The notes beneath the pieces are model-generated. The model was not told the DNA's origin and searched no databases. It saw only the letters and a program-made list of their open reading frames with translations. A program made the translations under genes and the position numbers. A DNA stretch of 64,000 nucleotides from Belnapia arida (lineage in GTDB: Bacteria > Pseudomonadota > Alphaproteobacteria > Acetobacterales > Acetobacteraceae). The stretch spans positions 1,240,001 through 1,304,000 of the forward strand of contig NZ_JAETWB010000001.1 of the NCBI RefSeq assembly GCF_016773205.1, given 5' to 3'. Below, piece by piece: positions 7,987 through 16,467 of the stretch (within the stretch, counting starts at the first letter, position 1; each line of letters opens with the position of its first letter).

Positions 7987-8050
7987 TCTGCGAAATCGAC
8001 GCAGATCATGCGCCATTCCGGTCTTAGCTGACAGATCTTGCGAAGGTCTG
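7987..8050. promoter_or_regulatory. Two inverted repeats between lrp and dadA, candidate Lrp operators
   Basis: TCTGCG-N7-CGCAGA (7987-8005, perfect arms) and CAGATCTT-N3-AAGGTCTG (8032-8050, 7 of 8 positions match) lie between the divergent starts at 7979 and 8109. Each spans 19 bp and their centres are 45 bp apart, close to four helical turns. That is the sort of spacing used by oligomeric Lrp/AsnC proteins. The site nearest lrp would also allow autoregulation. Confidence 0.45.
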
Positions 8051-8108
8051 GCGTGAAATTCGCATGTCCTGGCGCCTAGGCTGAGTCGGGAACGAGGCGG
8101 AGGCGGCG

Positions 8109-9368
8109 ATGCGCGTTGTGGTGCTCGGCAGCGGCGTGGTCGGGGTGACCAGCGCCTGGTATCTCTCGCGGGCAGGCCACCAGGTGACGGTGATCGACCG
8201 CCAGCCGGCCGCCGGCATGGAGACCAGCTTCGCCAATGCGGGGCAGGTCTCGCCGGGCTACTCCGCCCCCTGGGCGGGCCCGGGTATTCCCGTGAAGGCG
8301 CTGAAATGGCTGATGATGCGGCACCGGCCGCTGGTGTTCTGGCCGCAGGCGCGCGGCGGGCTTTATCCCTGGCTGGCGCGGATGCTCGCCAACTGCACCG
8401 AGGATGCCTATGCGACCAACAAGGCGCGCATGGTCCGCCTCGCCGAGTACAGCCGCGACTGCCTCCGCGACCTGCGCGCCGAGACGGGCATCGCCTATGA
8501 CCAGCGGATGCAGGGCACCCTGCAGCTCTTCCGCACGCAGAAGCAGCTCGACGCCGTGGGCGGCGACACGGCCGTGCTGGATGCCTTCCAGGTGCCCTAC
8601 GAAATGCTCGATCCGAAGGGTTGCGTCGGCGCGGAGCCGGCGCTCGGGCTGGTGGAGGGCAAATTCGTCGGCGGGCTGCGCCTGCCGGGGGACGAGACGG
8701 GCGATGCGCATGTCTTCACCCAGCGGCTGGCGGCGATGGCCGCGGCGGCGGGGGTGGAGTTCCGCCAGGGCGTGACCATCCAGGGGATCGAGAGCGAGGG
8801 GGACCGGGTTTCCGGCGTCTTCACCGACCAGGGCAGGGTCACGGCCGATGCCTATGTGGTGGCGCTGGGGAGCTATTCGACGGCGCTGCTGCGGCCTCTC
8901 GGCGTCGCCGTGCCGGTCTATCCGGTGAAGGGCTATTCGCTGACCCTGCCGGTCACCGAGGAGGCGGGCGCGCCGGTCTCCACCGTGATGGACGAGACTT
9001 ACAAGGTGGCGATCACCCGGCTCGGCGACCGCATCCGCGTGGGCGGGACGGCGGAGCTGGCGGGCTTCAACCTGAAGCTCCGTGGACCGCGGCGGGAGAC
9101 GCTGGCGCATTCGGTGGGCGACCTCTTCCCGCGCGGCGGCGACCTGGCGCAGGCCAAGTTCTGGACCGGCCTCCGGCCGATGACGCCGGACGGGACGCCT
9201 GTGGTGGGGCCGACGCGCTACCGCAACCTGCACCTCAATACCGGGCATGGGACGCTCGGCTGGACCATGGCCTGCGGCAGCGGGCGGCTGCTGGCCGATC
9301 TCGTCACCGGGCGGACGCCGGAGATCGACTCCGGGGATCTCGCCCTGACGCGCTACGCGGCGGCTTGA
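8109..9368 (+). CDS. dadA: D-amino acid dehydrogenase small subunit
   Basis: A 419-aa FAD enzyme of the DAO family. The dinucleotide-binding motif GSGVVG is at residues 7-12, followed by the DadA signature [22 protein letters not shown] (shown in part) and the C-terminal [14 protein letters not shown] flavin loop. It oxidatively deaminates D-amino acids, chiefly D-alanine, to 2-oxo acids, passing electrons to the respiratory chain at the inner membrane. Length and motifs match E. coli DadA (432 aa). The partner alanine racemase gene dadX is not adjacent. The divergent Lrp-family gene probably controls it. A stem-loop follows the stop. Confidence 0.93.
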   Translation: MRVVVLGSGVVGVTSAWYLSRAGHQVTVIDRQPAAGMETSFANAGQVSPGYSAPWAGPGIPVKALKWLMMRHRPLVFWPQARGGLYPWLARMLANCTEDAYATNKARMVRLAEYSRDCLRDLRAETGIAYDQRMQGTLQLFRTQKQLDAVGGDTAVLDAFQVPYEMLDPKGCVGAEPALGLVEGKFVGGLRLPGDETGDAHVFTQRLAAMAAAAGVEFRQGVTIQGIESEGDRVSGVFTDQGRVTADAYVVALGSYSTALLRPLGVAVPVYPVKGYSLTLPVTEEAGAPVSTVMDETYKVAITRLGDRIRVGGTAELAGFNLKLRGPRRETLAHSVGDLFPRGGDLAQAKFWTGLRPMTPDGTPVVGPTRYRNLHLNTGHGTLGWTMACGSGRLLADLVTGRTPEIDSGDLALTRYAAA

Positions 9369-9381
9369 CGCGCCTGCCGGG

Positions 9382-9400
9382 GGCGGCCTGACTGGCCGCC
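9382..9400 (+). terminator. Stem-loop downstream of dadA
   Basis: GGCGGCC (9382-9388) and GGCCGCC (9394-9400) form a perfect 7-bp stem with a 5-nt loop, 13 nt after the dadA stop. No T-run follows. Confidence 0.5.
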
Positions 9401-9503
9401 TTCGGAGTGGGTCGCAGAGGGGCGCTGGCGCCCGTCGCGTGAATCCGCTCCGCCAATGATAGACTGGCGTCATCCGGGTCCGGATGATGCCGGGGAGGCG
9501 CTC

Positions 9504-10514
9504 ATGGAATACCGAACCCTCGGCCGCAGCGGCCTCAGCGTCAGCCGGCTCTGCCTCGGCACCATGATGTTCGGCGGGCCGACGGATGCGGCGACCAGCG
9601 GGCGGCTGATCGCGCGCGCCGCCGAAGCGGGGATCAACTTCCTCGATACGGCGGATGCCTATAACGGCGGGCGGTCGGAGGAGGTCGTCGGGCAGGCCAT
9701 CGCCACGCGGCGGCACGACTGGGTGGTGGCGACGAAGATCGCCAACAAGGTCGGGCCAAGCCGCAACGAGGGCGGGCTGTCGCGCAAATGGGTGGTGCAG
9801 GGGGCGGAGGCCTGCCTCAGGCGGCTCGGCACCGACTTCATCGACATCCTCTACCTCCACAAGGAGGACCATGCGACGCCGCTGGAGACGACGGTGCGGG
9901 CGCTGGCCGACCTGGTGCGGGCGGGGAAGGTCCGGCATTTCGGCGTCTCCAACTACCGCTCCTGGCGGATCGCCGAGATCTGCCGGCTCTGCGACGATCT
10001 GGGGATCGACCGGCCGGTGGTCTCGCAGCCCTACTACAACGCCATGAACCGGCAGCCGGAGGTGGAGCAGCTTCCGGCGGCGGCGCATTTCGGCCTGGGC
10101 ATCTTCCCCTATTCGCCGCTGGCGCGCGGGGTGCTGACGGCGAAGTACCGGCCGGGCGCCGAGCCCGAGGCGGGCAGCCGGGCGGCGCGGCAGGACAAGC
10201 GGATGCTGGAGACGGAGCTGCGGCCGGAATCGCTCGAGATCGCGCAGGTGATCCGCAAGCATGCGGAGCGCGCCGGCACGACGGCGGTGCATTTCGCCAC
10301 TGGCTGGGTGCTGAACAACCGGCTCGTCACCGGCAGCATCCTCGGGCCGCGGACCGAGGCGCATCTGGAGGACTATCTGGCGGCGCTCGACTACCGGTTC
10401 ACCGCCGAGGATGAGGCGCTGGTCGACCGGCTGGTGCCGCCGGGCCATCCCTCGACGCCGGGCTACAACGACCCGCAGTATCCGATCGAGGGAAGGGTGC
10501 CGGTCGCGGGCTAG
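9504..10514 (+). CDS. Aldo/keto reductase
   Basis: A 336-aa NADP-dependent aldo/keto reductase. The catalytic tetrad is visible: Asp and Tyr in DTADAYNGGRSEE (about residues 46-51), Lys in VATKIANKVG, and His in LYLHKED. The FGVSNYRSWRI and SQPYYNAMNR segments are typical of the YghZ/Gre3-like branch. It reduces an aldehyde or ketone; the substrate is not predictable. ATG 9504 follows GGGGAGGCG and opens MEYRTLGRSGLSVS as in the family. It converges on the FrnE-like gene, overlapping it by 4 nt. Confidence 0.9.
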   Translation: MEYRTLGRSGLSVSRLCLGTMMFGGPTDAATSGRLIARAAEAGINFLDTADAYNGGRSEEVVGQAIATRRHDWVVATKIANKVGPSRNEGGLSRKWVVQGAEACLRRLGTDFIDILYLHKEDHATPLETTVRALADLVRAGKVRHFGVSNYRSWRIAEICRLCDDLGIDRPVVSQPYYNAMNRQPEVEQLPAAAHFGLGIFPYSPLARGVLTAKYRPGAEPEAGSRAARQDKRMLETELRPESLEIAQVIRKHAERAGTTAVHFATGWVLNNRLVTGSILGPRTEAHLEDYLAALDYRFTAEDEALVDRLVPPGHPSTPGYNDPQYPIEGRVPVAG

Positions 10515-11170
10515 CTCTCGACGAGCGCGATGTCGAGCAGGCGCTCCAGCACCTCGGGCTCCTGCGCGCCGGCGATGGCGCTGCGGCCGGCGACGACGAA
10601 GCAGGGCACGCCGTTGATGCCGAGACGATGGGCGCGGAGGTTGTCGGCATGGACGGCCTCGACCTCGGCGACGGTCGAGAGGAAGCGGCGGGCGAGCGGC
10701 GCGTCCAGCCCCTGCTGGCCGGCGATGGCGGCAAGCACGTGGGCATCGCCGATATCGGCGCCCTCGGTGAAATAGGCCTCGAAGATCGCATCGACGAGCT
10801 GGTCGGCGGCATTGAAACGGCCCGCCCAGCGGACCAGCCGATGCGCATCGAGCGAGTGCGGCACGCGGCGGATGCGGTCGAAGCGGAATTCGATGCCCTC
10901 GGCCCGGCCGAGTTCGGCGATGGTGCCGTGCAGGCGGCGGGCACGGTCCTCGCCGCCGAATTTCCGCACGAGGTAGTCCTGCCGCGGCACGCCCTGCGGC
11001 GCGAAATCCGGGTTGAGCAGGAAGGGCCGCCAGATCAGCTCCGCCGCCACGTCCGGGCGCGAGCGCAGGGTTCGCCGCAGCCGCCTGATGCCGAGGAAGC
11101 ACCAGGGGCAGACCAGGTCGAAGACGACCTCGACAGGCAGTCGGGCGCGGGGCGGGGCGAGCAGGTTCAC
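10511..11170 (-). CDS. DsbA-family oxidoreductase, FrnE-like
   Basis: A 219-aa thioredoxin-fold protein of the FrnE/2-hydroxychromene-2-carboxylate isomerase group. The FDLVCPWCFLG segment gives the CPWC redox pair at about residues 21-24; the cis-Pro loop is GINGVPCFVV near the C-terminus with a third Cys. No signal peptide is visible, so it acts in the cytoplasm. FrnE proteins are disulfide oxidoreductases linked to oxidative stress. It lies convergent to the aldo/keto reductase (stop codons overlap), and its start is 145 nt from panE. Confidence 0.85.
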   Translation of the reverse strand: MNLLAPPRARLPVEVVFDLVCPWCFLGIRRLRRTLRSRPDVAAELIWRPFLLNPDFAPQGVPRQDYLVRKFGGEDRARRLHGTIAELGRAEGIEFRFDRIRRVPHSLDAHRLVRWAGRFNAADQLVDAIFEAYFTEGADIGDAHVLAAIAGQQGLDAPLARRFLSTVAEVEAVHADNLRAHRLGINGVPCFVVAGRSAIAGAQEPEVLERLLDIALVES

Positions 11171-11314
11171 CCTGGCATCATAGGCCGAAGCCGAGGCCGG
11201 GGCGAAGCCTCTGTGTCATGGGCTGGATGCCGCTGGCGATGGGGGTGTTGACAGGGTTTGGTGACGGGGCCAATCATAGCGTTTAGATGGCGTTCGTCAT
11301 CAAAAGGAGCGGCG

Positions 11315-12244
11315 ATGCGGATCCTCTTTCTCGGCGCCGGGGCCATCGGCGGCTATTATGCATCGCGCCTGGCGGACGCGGGGGCGGATGTCAGCCTGCT
11401 GGTCCGTCCCGGCCGGGCGGCGCAGCTGGAGCGCGACGGGCTGGTGATCGCCAGCCGGGGCGAGGTCCGGCGGCAGCGCCTGCCGGTGCTCCAGTCCGGG
11501 CAGGTCGACCGGCTCTTCGACATCGTCCTGCTGACCTGCAAGGCCTATGACCTCGGCTCGGCGATGGAGGCCACTGCCCCGGCGGTCGGGCAGGGAAGCC
11601 TGGTGCTGCCGCTGCTGAACGGCATCGCGCATCTCGACGAGCTGGATGGCAGGTTCGGCGCGGCGCGGGTGCTCGGCGGCGTCGCCATGATCGCCACCAT
11701 GATGGAGCCGGATGGCACCATTCGCCACATCGGCCCGATGGACACGCTGGTGCTTGGCGACCGCTCCGGCACGATCACCCCGCCGGTGCGGACGCTGGCC
11801 GAGGCCTTCGCGGCGGGTTCGGTCGCGGCGCGGGCCTCGGCGGAGATCGTCCAGGATCTCTGGGAGAAGTGGTGCATGCTGGCGCCGGGCGCCGCGCTCA
11901 CCTGCCTGATGCGCGGCACCGTCGGCGAGGTGATGGCGACGGAGGATGGTCCGGCCCTTGCCCGCCTCCTGCTGGCCGAGGCCCGTGCCATCGCCGCTGC
12001 GCATGGCCATGCCCCGCGCCCGCCCGCCATCGCCCATGCCGACCGCATCCTGACCGACCCGCAATCCGGCTGGGCGGCCTCGATGATGCGCGACATCCAG
12101 CAGGGCGCGCCGAGGGTCGAGGCCGAGCATGTGGTCGGCGACCTGGTCCGCCGCGGGCGGGCCTGCGGGCTCGCATCGCCGATGCTCGCCGCCGCATTCG
12201 CCCAACTCCAGGTCTACAACGCCCGCGCCGGGCGCGCGTCATGA
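11315..12244 (+). CDS. panE: 2-dehydropantoate 2-reductase (ketopantoate reductase family)
   Basis: A 309-aa NADP-dependent reductase. The Rossmann motif GAGAIGGYYASRL is at residues 7-19, with LTCKAYDL for the catalytic-loop Lys and KWCMLAPGAALTCL for the central helix. The C-terminal domain has the usual QDIQQGAPRVEAEH-like stretch (MRDIQQGAPRVEAEHVVG). PanE reduces ketopantoate to pantoate for coenzyme A synthesis, but the family also has paralogues acting on other 2-oxo acids. AAAAGGAG upstream gives a strong SD for ATG 11315. It overlaps the MATE gene by ATGA, implying an operon. Confidence 0.85.
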   Translation: MRILFLGAGAIGGYYASRLADAGADVSLLVRPGRAAQLERDGLVIASRGEVRRQRLPVLQSGQVDRLFDIVLLTCKAYDLGSAMEATAPAVGQGSLVLPLLNGIAHLDELDGRFGAARVLGGVAMIATMMEPDGTIRHIGPMDTLVLGDRSGTITPPVRTLAEAFAAGSVAARASAEIVQDLWEKWCMLAPGAALTCLMRGTVGEVMATEDGPALARLLLAEARAIAAAHGHAPRPPAIAHADRILTDPQSGWAASMMRDIQQGAPRVEAEHVVGDLVRRGRACGLASPMLAAAFAQLQVYNARAGRAS

Positions 12245-13629
12245 GCGGCGCCGCAACGGGCCTCGGCGTGCCGGCCATGGGCGCCGCGGTGATGAGCCCG
12301 CGCACCCGCATGCTGCTGCATGGGAGGGTGGTGCCGACCCTGCTGCGCCTTGCCTGGCCGAATACGCTGGTGATGCTGGCCCAGGCCTCGGTCGGGCTGA
12401 TCGAGACCTGGTGGGTCTCCCACCTCGGCACCGATGCGCTGGCCGGCATGGCGCTGGTTTTCCCCGGCTTCATGATGATGCAGATGCTCTCCGGCGGCGC
12501 GGTCGGCGGCGGCATCGCCTCGGCCGTGGCCCGGGCGCTCGGTGCCGGGCGGCAGGAGGATGCGGATGCGCTGGTGCTGCATGCGCTGGTCATCAACGGC
12601 GTCCTCGGGCTCGGATTCACCGCGCTGCTGCTCGCCTTCGGCCCGGCGCTCTATGCCCTGCTGGGTGGGGAGGGCGGCTCGCTGCAGGCGGCCTTGCAGT
12701 ATTCCGACGTGGTCTTCGGCGGGGCGGTGCTGGTCTGGCTGAGCAATGCCTTCGCCAGCGTGCTGCGCGGCACCGGCGCCATGCTGCTGCCCTCGGTCTC
12801 CATCGTCATCGGCGTGGCGGTGCTGGTGCCGCTCTCGCCGCTGCTGATCCATGGCTACGGGCCGGTGCCCGCCTTGGGCATCGCCGGCGGCGGCTGGGCG
12901 GTGGTGATCGGCACCGGCCTCTCGACCGCGATCCTCGGTTGGGCGGTGCTGTCCGGGCGGAGCATCGCCCGGCTGCGGTGGGCGCGGCTGCGCTGGGCGC
13001 TGTTCCGCGACATCCTCGGCGTCGGGGCGGTCGCCTCGGTCAGCACCTTGCAGACGACGTTGACCATCGCGCTGACGACAGCGGTGGTGGCGCGGGCCGG
13101 CGGGCCGGATGCGGTGGCCGGCTACGGCACGGGAACGCGGCTGGAATACCTGCTGATCCCGCTGGTCTTCGGCCTCGGCGCACCGCTGGTGGCGCTGGTG
13201 GGCACGAATATCGGGGCGGGGCAGGGGGCGCGGGCGCTGCGCATCGCGCTGACCGGCGGGGCGCTCGCCTTCCTCGTTACGGAGGCGGTGGGGCTGGCGG
13301 CGGCGGCCTGGCCGGAGGCTTGGCTCGGCCTCTTCGGCCATGACCCACGGATGCTGGAGACGGGCGCGGCCTATCTGCGGGTGGTCGGACCGGCCTATGG
13401 CTTCTTCGGGCTGGGGCTGTCGCTCTATTTCGCGTCGCAGGGGGCAGGGAAGCTCGGCTGGCCGCTGCTCGCCGGGCTGATCCGGCTGGTGATCGCGGTG
13501 GGCGGCGGCTGGCTGGCGCTCCACCTCACCGGCTCGCTCGCCTGGGTCTTCGCCGCGCTGGCGGCGGGGCTCGTTGCCTATGGGGTGGTGCTGGCGGCGG
13601 TGATCCGCGGCGGGGCCTGGTTCCGCTGA
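12241..13629 (+). CDS. MATE family efflux transporter
   Basis: A 462-aa integral membrane protein with about 12 transmembrane helices in two six-helix repeats. The first begins PTLLRLAWPNTLVMLAQASVG and the second, near residue 250, DILGVGAVASVSTLQTTL. Family segments WVSHLGTDALAGMALVFP and GGAVGGGIASAVARALGAGR are present. MATE proteins export drugs or metabolites in exchange for Na+ or H+; the substrate is unknown. ATG 12241 overlaps the panE stop. A hairpin after the stop separates it from the convergent GGDEF gene. Confidence 0.92.
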   Translation: MSGAATGLGVPAMGAAVMSPRTRMLLHGRVVPTLLRLAWPNTLVMLAQASVGLIETWWVSHLGTDALAGMALVFPGFMMMQMLSGGAVGGGIASAVARALGAGRQEDADALVLHALVINGVLGLGFTALLLAFGPALYALLGGEGGSLQAALQYSDVVFGGAVLVWLSNAFASVLRGTGAMLLPSVSIVIGVAVLVPLSPLLIHGYGPVPALGIAGGGWAVVIGTGLSTAILGWAVLSGRSIARLRWARLRWALFRDILGVGAVASVSTLQTTLTIALTTAVVARAGGPDAVAGYGTGTRLEYLLIPLVFGLGAPLVALVGTNIGAGQGARALRIALTGGALAFLVTEAVGLAAAAWPEAWLGLFGHDPRMLETGAAYLRVVGPAYGFFGLGLSLYFASQGAGKLGWPLLAGLIRLVIAVGGGWLALHLTGSLAWVFAALAAGLVAYGVVLAAVIRGGAWFR

Positions 13630-13643
13630 GGACCATCGCAACA

Positions 13644-13664
13644 CCACCCGTGGGCTTCGGGTGG
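13644..13664. terminator. Stem-loop between convergent MATE and GGDEF genes
   Basis: CCACCCG (13644-13650) pairs perfectly with CGGGTGG (13658-13664) around a 7-nt loop, midway between two convergent stops. It could serve both directions. There is no T-run on either side. Confidence 0.5.
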
Positions 13665-13684
13665 GCACCGATGCGGAAGGGTTG

Positions 13685-14224
13685 CTAGCCCGGCCGGCCC
13701 TGGAGGGAGGTGACGAGGCTGTCGCCGCCGGACCGGCGGGCCGCCTCGCGCAGGTCGCGTGCCCGATCAAGCAGGAGCGGAGCCTGGTCCGCTCCGCCCC
13801 GGCTCAGCACCAGGCCAACGCTGCAGGTGAGGGCGAGGGCGCCGATCGGCGTCGGCACCGGCATGGCGCGGATGCAGCGCAGCAGGCGCTCGGCCGCTGC
13901 GACCGCCTGGGCGGGGAAGATATCGGCGAGGCAGATGCCGAAGCCGCCGTCCACCCGCCCGACCAGATCCTGCACGCGGATGCGCTCATGCATCCGGTCG
14001 GCCACGCCGAGCAGGGCCGCGTCCCGCACCGCGACGCCGTGCCGGGCGGTGATGCCCTCCAGCCCGTCGATGCCGAGGCAGAGCATGCCGACCTGCGGGC
14101 CGACCGGCTCCGCCATGGCGAGCACCGCCTCCAGGAAATGCAGCAGGGCCTCCTCGGTGACCGTGCCGGTTACCGGGTCCCGGTGGCGGCCATTCGGGTC
14201 ATCGCTCAGCGGAGCGGGGGTCAT
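13685..14224 (-). CDS. GGDEF-domain protein with degenerate active site
   Basis: A 179-aa protein that is almost entirely a GGDEF-like fold: DPVTGTVTEEALLHFLEAVL at the N-terminus, the strand MLCLGIDGLEGITARHG, DLVGRVDGGFGICLADI, and the C-terminal LTCSVGLVLSRGG. The signature GG[D/E]EF is replaced by DGGFG, so both catalytic acidic residues are lost and cyclic-di-GMP synthesis is unlikely. It could be a GTP- or c-di-GMP-responsive sensor, or a decaying gene. There is no attached sensory or receiver domain. It converges on the MATE gene and is divergent from the M20 hydrolase. Confidence 0.78.
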   Translation of the reverse strand: MTPAPLSDDPNGRHRDPVTGTVTEEALLHFLEAVLAMAEPVGPQVGMLCLGIDGLEGITARHGVAVRDAALLGVADRMHERIRVQDLVGRVDGGFGICLADIFPAQAVAAAERLLRCIRAMPVPTPIGALALTCSVGLVLSRGGADQAPLLLDRARDLREAARRSGGDSLVTSLQGRPG

Positions 14225-14378
14225 GTCGGTGCGGATTCCTGCGGGGCTGGTCCTGGATGCTGGTGTCGATCAATGCGATTGCTGCCTGATTAATCCGGAG
14301 CAAAACCGACCGTGCCACCCTTGCGGGGGGCGGCGCGGCGGGGTCTGCTCGGCGCGAGAGAGCCGCGAGGACACCCGC

Positions 14379-15548
14379 ATGACCGCATTCGACACCATCG
14401 TCCGCCGCCAGGCGGAGCTTGCCGCCATCCGCCAGGATATCCACGCCCATCCGGAGCTCGGGATGGAGGAGCACCGCACGGCGGAGCTGGTGGCCCGGAA
14501 GCTGGAGGAATGGGGGATCGAGGTGCATCGCGGCGTCGGCGGCACGGGTGTGGTCGGCGTGCTGCGTTCGGGCAATGGCGAGGCGGCGATCGGGCTGCGC
14601 GCCGACATGGATGCGCTGCCGATGGAGGAGGCGAACGACCTGCCCTATCGTAGCACCTCGCCCGGCCGGATGCATGCCTGCGGGCATGACGGCCACACCA
14701 CCATGCTGCTCGGCGCGGCGCAGTACCTGGCGGAGACGCGGGCCTTCAACGGCACGGTCAATTTCATCTTCCAGCCGGGCGAGGAGGGCTGCGGCGGCGC
14801 GCTCGCCATGCTTCAGGACGGGCTGTTCGAGCGCTTCCCATGCAACCAGGTCTTCGCCATGCATAACCGGCCGGGGCTGCCCGTCGGCGAATACGCGATC
14901 CGCAGCGGGCCGACCGCGGCGGGCGGGGCCTTCTTCGATATCACCGTCGAAGGTAAGGGCTCGCACGGGGCGCGGCCGGAGGCGGGCACCGACCCGGTGC
15001 TGGCGGCCTGCCACATCGCAACCGCGCTGCAATCCATCGTCTCGCGCAACATGCCGCCGATGGAGACGGCGGTGCTCAGCATCACCAAGGTGACGGGGGG
15101 CGATGCCTACAACGTCATCCCGCAGACGGCGAAGCTCTCCGGCACGGCGCGCTTCTTCAGCGAGCGGGCGCGTGGGCTGCTCGAGGAAGGGATGCAGCGC
15201 GTCGCCGAGGGCGTCGCGGCCGGGCTTGGTGCCAAGGCGAGCCTCGACTTCCGCCTGATCTTCGCCCCCACCATCAACGCGCCGGAGCAGACCGAGCGCT
15301 TTGCTGCAGCCGCCGCCGAGCTGGTGGGCGAGGCGAAGGTGGACCGGACCAAGCCGCCGGGGATGGGCTCGGAGGATTTCAGCTTCATGATGGAGCGCGT
15401 GCCGGGCGCATACCTGCATGTCGGCAACGGCGACAGCGCGACCGTCCACAACCAGCACTACAATTTCAACGATTCCGCTATCCCCTACGGCGCCGCGCTG
15501 CTGGCCCGGCTGGTGGAGCGGGAACTGCCGAAGGGGGCCGTGTGCTGA
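14379..15548 (+). CDS. M20 family amidohydrolase (hippurate hydrolase-like)
   Basis: A 389-aa M20D metallopeptidase. Metal ligands are in ADMDALPM, HACGHDGHTTMLLGAA, GEEG (about residue 132) and the C-terminal GSEDFSFM; the lid domain begins at about 180 with FFDITVEGKGSHGARPE. The family hydrolyses N-acyl or N-benzoyl amino acids in the cytoplasm. ATG 14379 opens MTAFDTIVRRQAELAAIRQDIHAHPELG (shown here as a description of the start), the usual position. Its stop overlaps the ATG of the esterase by one base (TGATG), so the two are coupled. Confidence 0.92.
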   Translation: MTAFDTIVRRQAELAAIRQDIHAHPELGMEEHRTAELVARKLEEWGIEVHRGVGGTGVVGVLRSGNGEAAIGLRADMDALPMEEANDLPYRSTSPGRMHACGHDGHTTMLLGAAQYLAETRAFNGTVNFIFQPGEEGCGGALAMLQDGLFERFPCNQVFAMHNRPGLPVGEYAIRSGPTAAGGAFFDITVEGKGSHGARPEAGTDPVLAACHIATALQSIVSRNMPPMETAVLSITKVTGGDAYNVIPQTAKLSGTARFFSERARGLLEEGMQRVAEGVAAGLGAKASLDFRLIFAPTINAPEQTERFAAAAAELVGEAKVDRTKPPGMGSEDFSFMMERVPGAYLHVGNGDSATVHNQHYNFNDSAIPYGAALLARLVERELPKGAVC

Positions 15549-16447
15549 TGGCGCTGTCGCGACGGGCGGCGCTCGGCCTGGCCGGTGCAGCGGCGTTCGG
15601 CGGGACCGCGTCGGCGCAGAACGGGGCGCCGGCGATGCTGGCCGGGGTGCGGCAGATCGATCTCGCCCCGCGTGCTGGCGGGCGGCCGCCCTGGCGCATC
15701 TTCCTTCGCCGGCCGGACGGGCCGGCGCCGGCTTCGGGCTGGCCGGCGCTCTACCTGCTCGATGCCAATGCGGTGATGGGCATCGCCAGCGACGCGTTGC
15801 GGGTGCAGGCGGCCTTCCCCGGCGAGACCGGCATCCGCGACGGCGTGCTGGTCGGCATCGGTTACCCGACCGAGGCGGCCTATGACGACCGCCGCCGCGC
15901 CTTCGACCTGACGCCGCCGCCGGAGAAGGGGCGCACCGGCGGGGCGGAGGGCTTTCTCCGCTTCATCGAGGAGGAGCTGCAGCCCTTCGTCGCCGCGCAG
16001 GTGCCGCTCGACCGGTCGCGGCAGGGGGTCTTCGGCCATTCGCTTGGCGGGCTCTGCGTGGTCTGGTCGCTGCTGGCGCGGCCGCGCGCCTTCACCCATT
16101 GGGTGGCGATGAGCCCCTCGCTGCAATTCGACGCGGAGCTGATCGCCCAGGCGCAGGGGCGCTTCGCCGCGCTGCCGCCAGGCGAGCGGGGGCAGCCGCG
16201 GGCGCTGCTCGGCGCCGGTGAATTCGAGGAGCGGCTGGCGCCCTTCCAGGCGACGGCGGGCGATGCGGCGATGCGGCGGGAGAGCCAGGGACGCCTGCGC
16301 ATCCCGGCACGGGCGCGGGAGATGACGGACCGGCTGCGCGACCTCGGCATCGCCGCGCGCTTCGAGCAGATCCCCGGCGAGACGCATTTCTCCGAGATTC
16401 CGGTGGCGGTGAACCGGGGGCTGCGCTTCGTGCTCGGGCCCGACTAG
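15548..16447 (+). CDS. Exported alpha/beta-hydrolase, esterase-D/IroE-like
   Basis: A 299-aa protein with a twin-arginine-like signal (ALSRRAALGLAGAAAFGGTASA) of about 24 residues, so it is probably periplasmic and Tat-exported. The hydrolase core has YLLDANAVMG, the nucleophile elbow GVFGHSLGG with Ser at about residue 164, and a late His in GETHFSE. This is the esterase-D type found in siderophore esterases such as IroE and BesA, although no siderophore genes are nearby. ATG 15548 is used; GTG 15542 in frame would add two residues. It is coupled to the M20 hydrolase gene and may act on a related ester. Confidence 0.82.
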   Translation: MALSRRAALGLAGAAAFGGTASAQNGAPAMLAGVRQIDLAPRAGGRPPWRIFLRRPDGPAPASGWPALYLLDANAVMGIASDALRVQAAFPGETGIRDGVLVGIGYPTEAAYDDRRRAFDLTPPPEKGRTGGAEGFLRFIEEELQPFVAAQVPLDRSRQGVFGHSLGGLCVVWSLLARPRAFTHWVAMSPSLQFDAELIAQAQGRFAALPPGERGQPRALLGAGEFEERLAPFQATAGDAAMRRESQGRLRIPARAREMTDRLRDLGIAARFEQIPGETHFSEIPVAVNRGLRFVLGPD

Positions 16448-16467
16448 GATAGGCGCCGATCCGGCTC

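Noticed and set aside
8076-11102. Very long minus-strand open frame (about 1000 codons) opposite dadA and the aldo/keto reductase
   Set aside because: It is a high-GC shadow: composition is Arg/Pro/His-rich with no domain, and it overlaps well-supported genes on the other strand.
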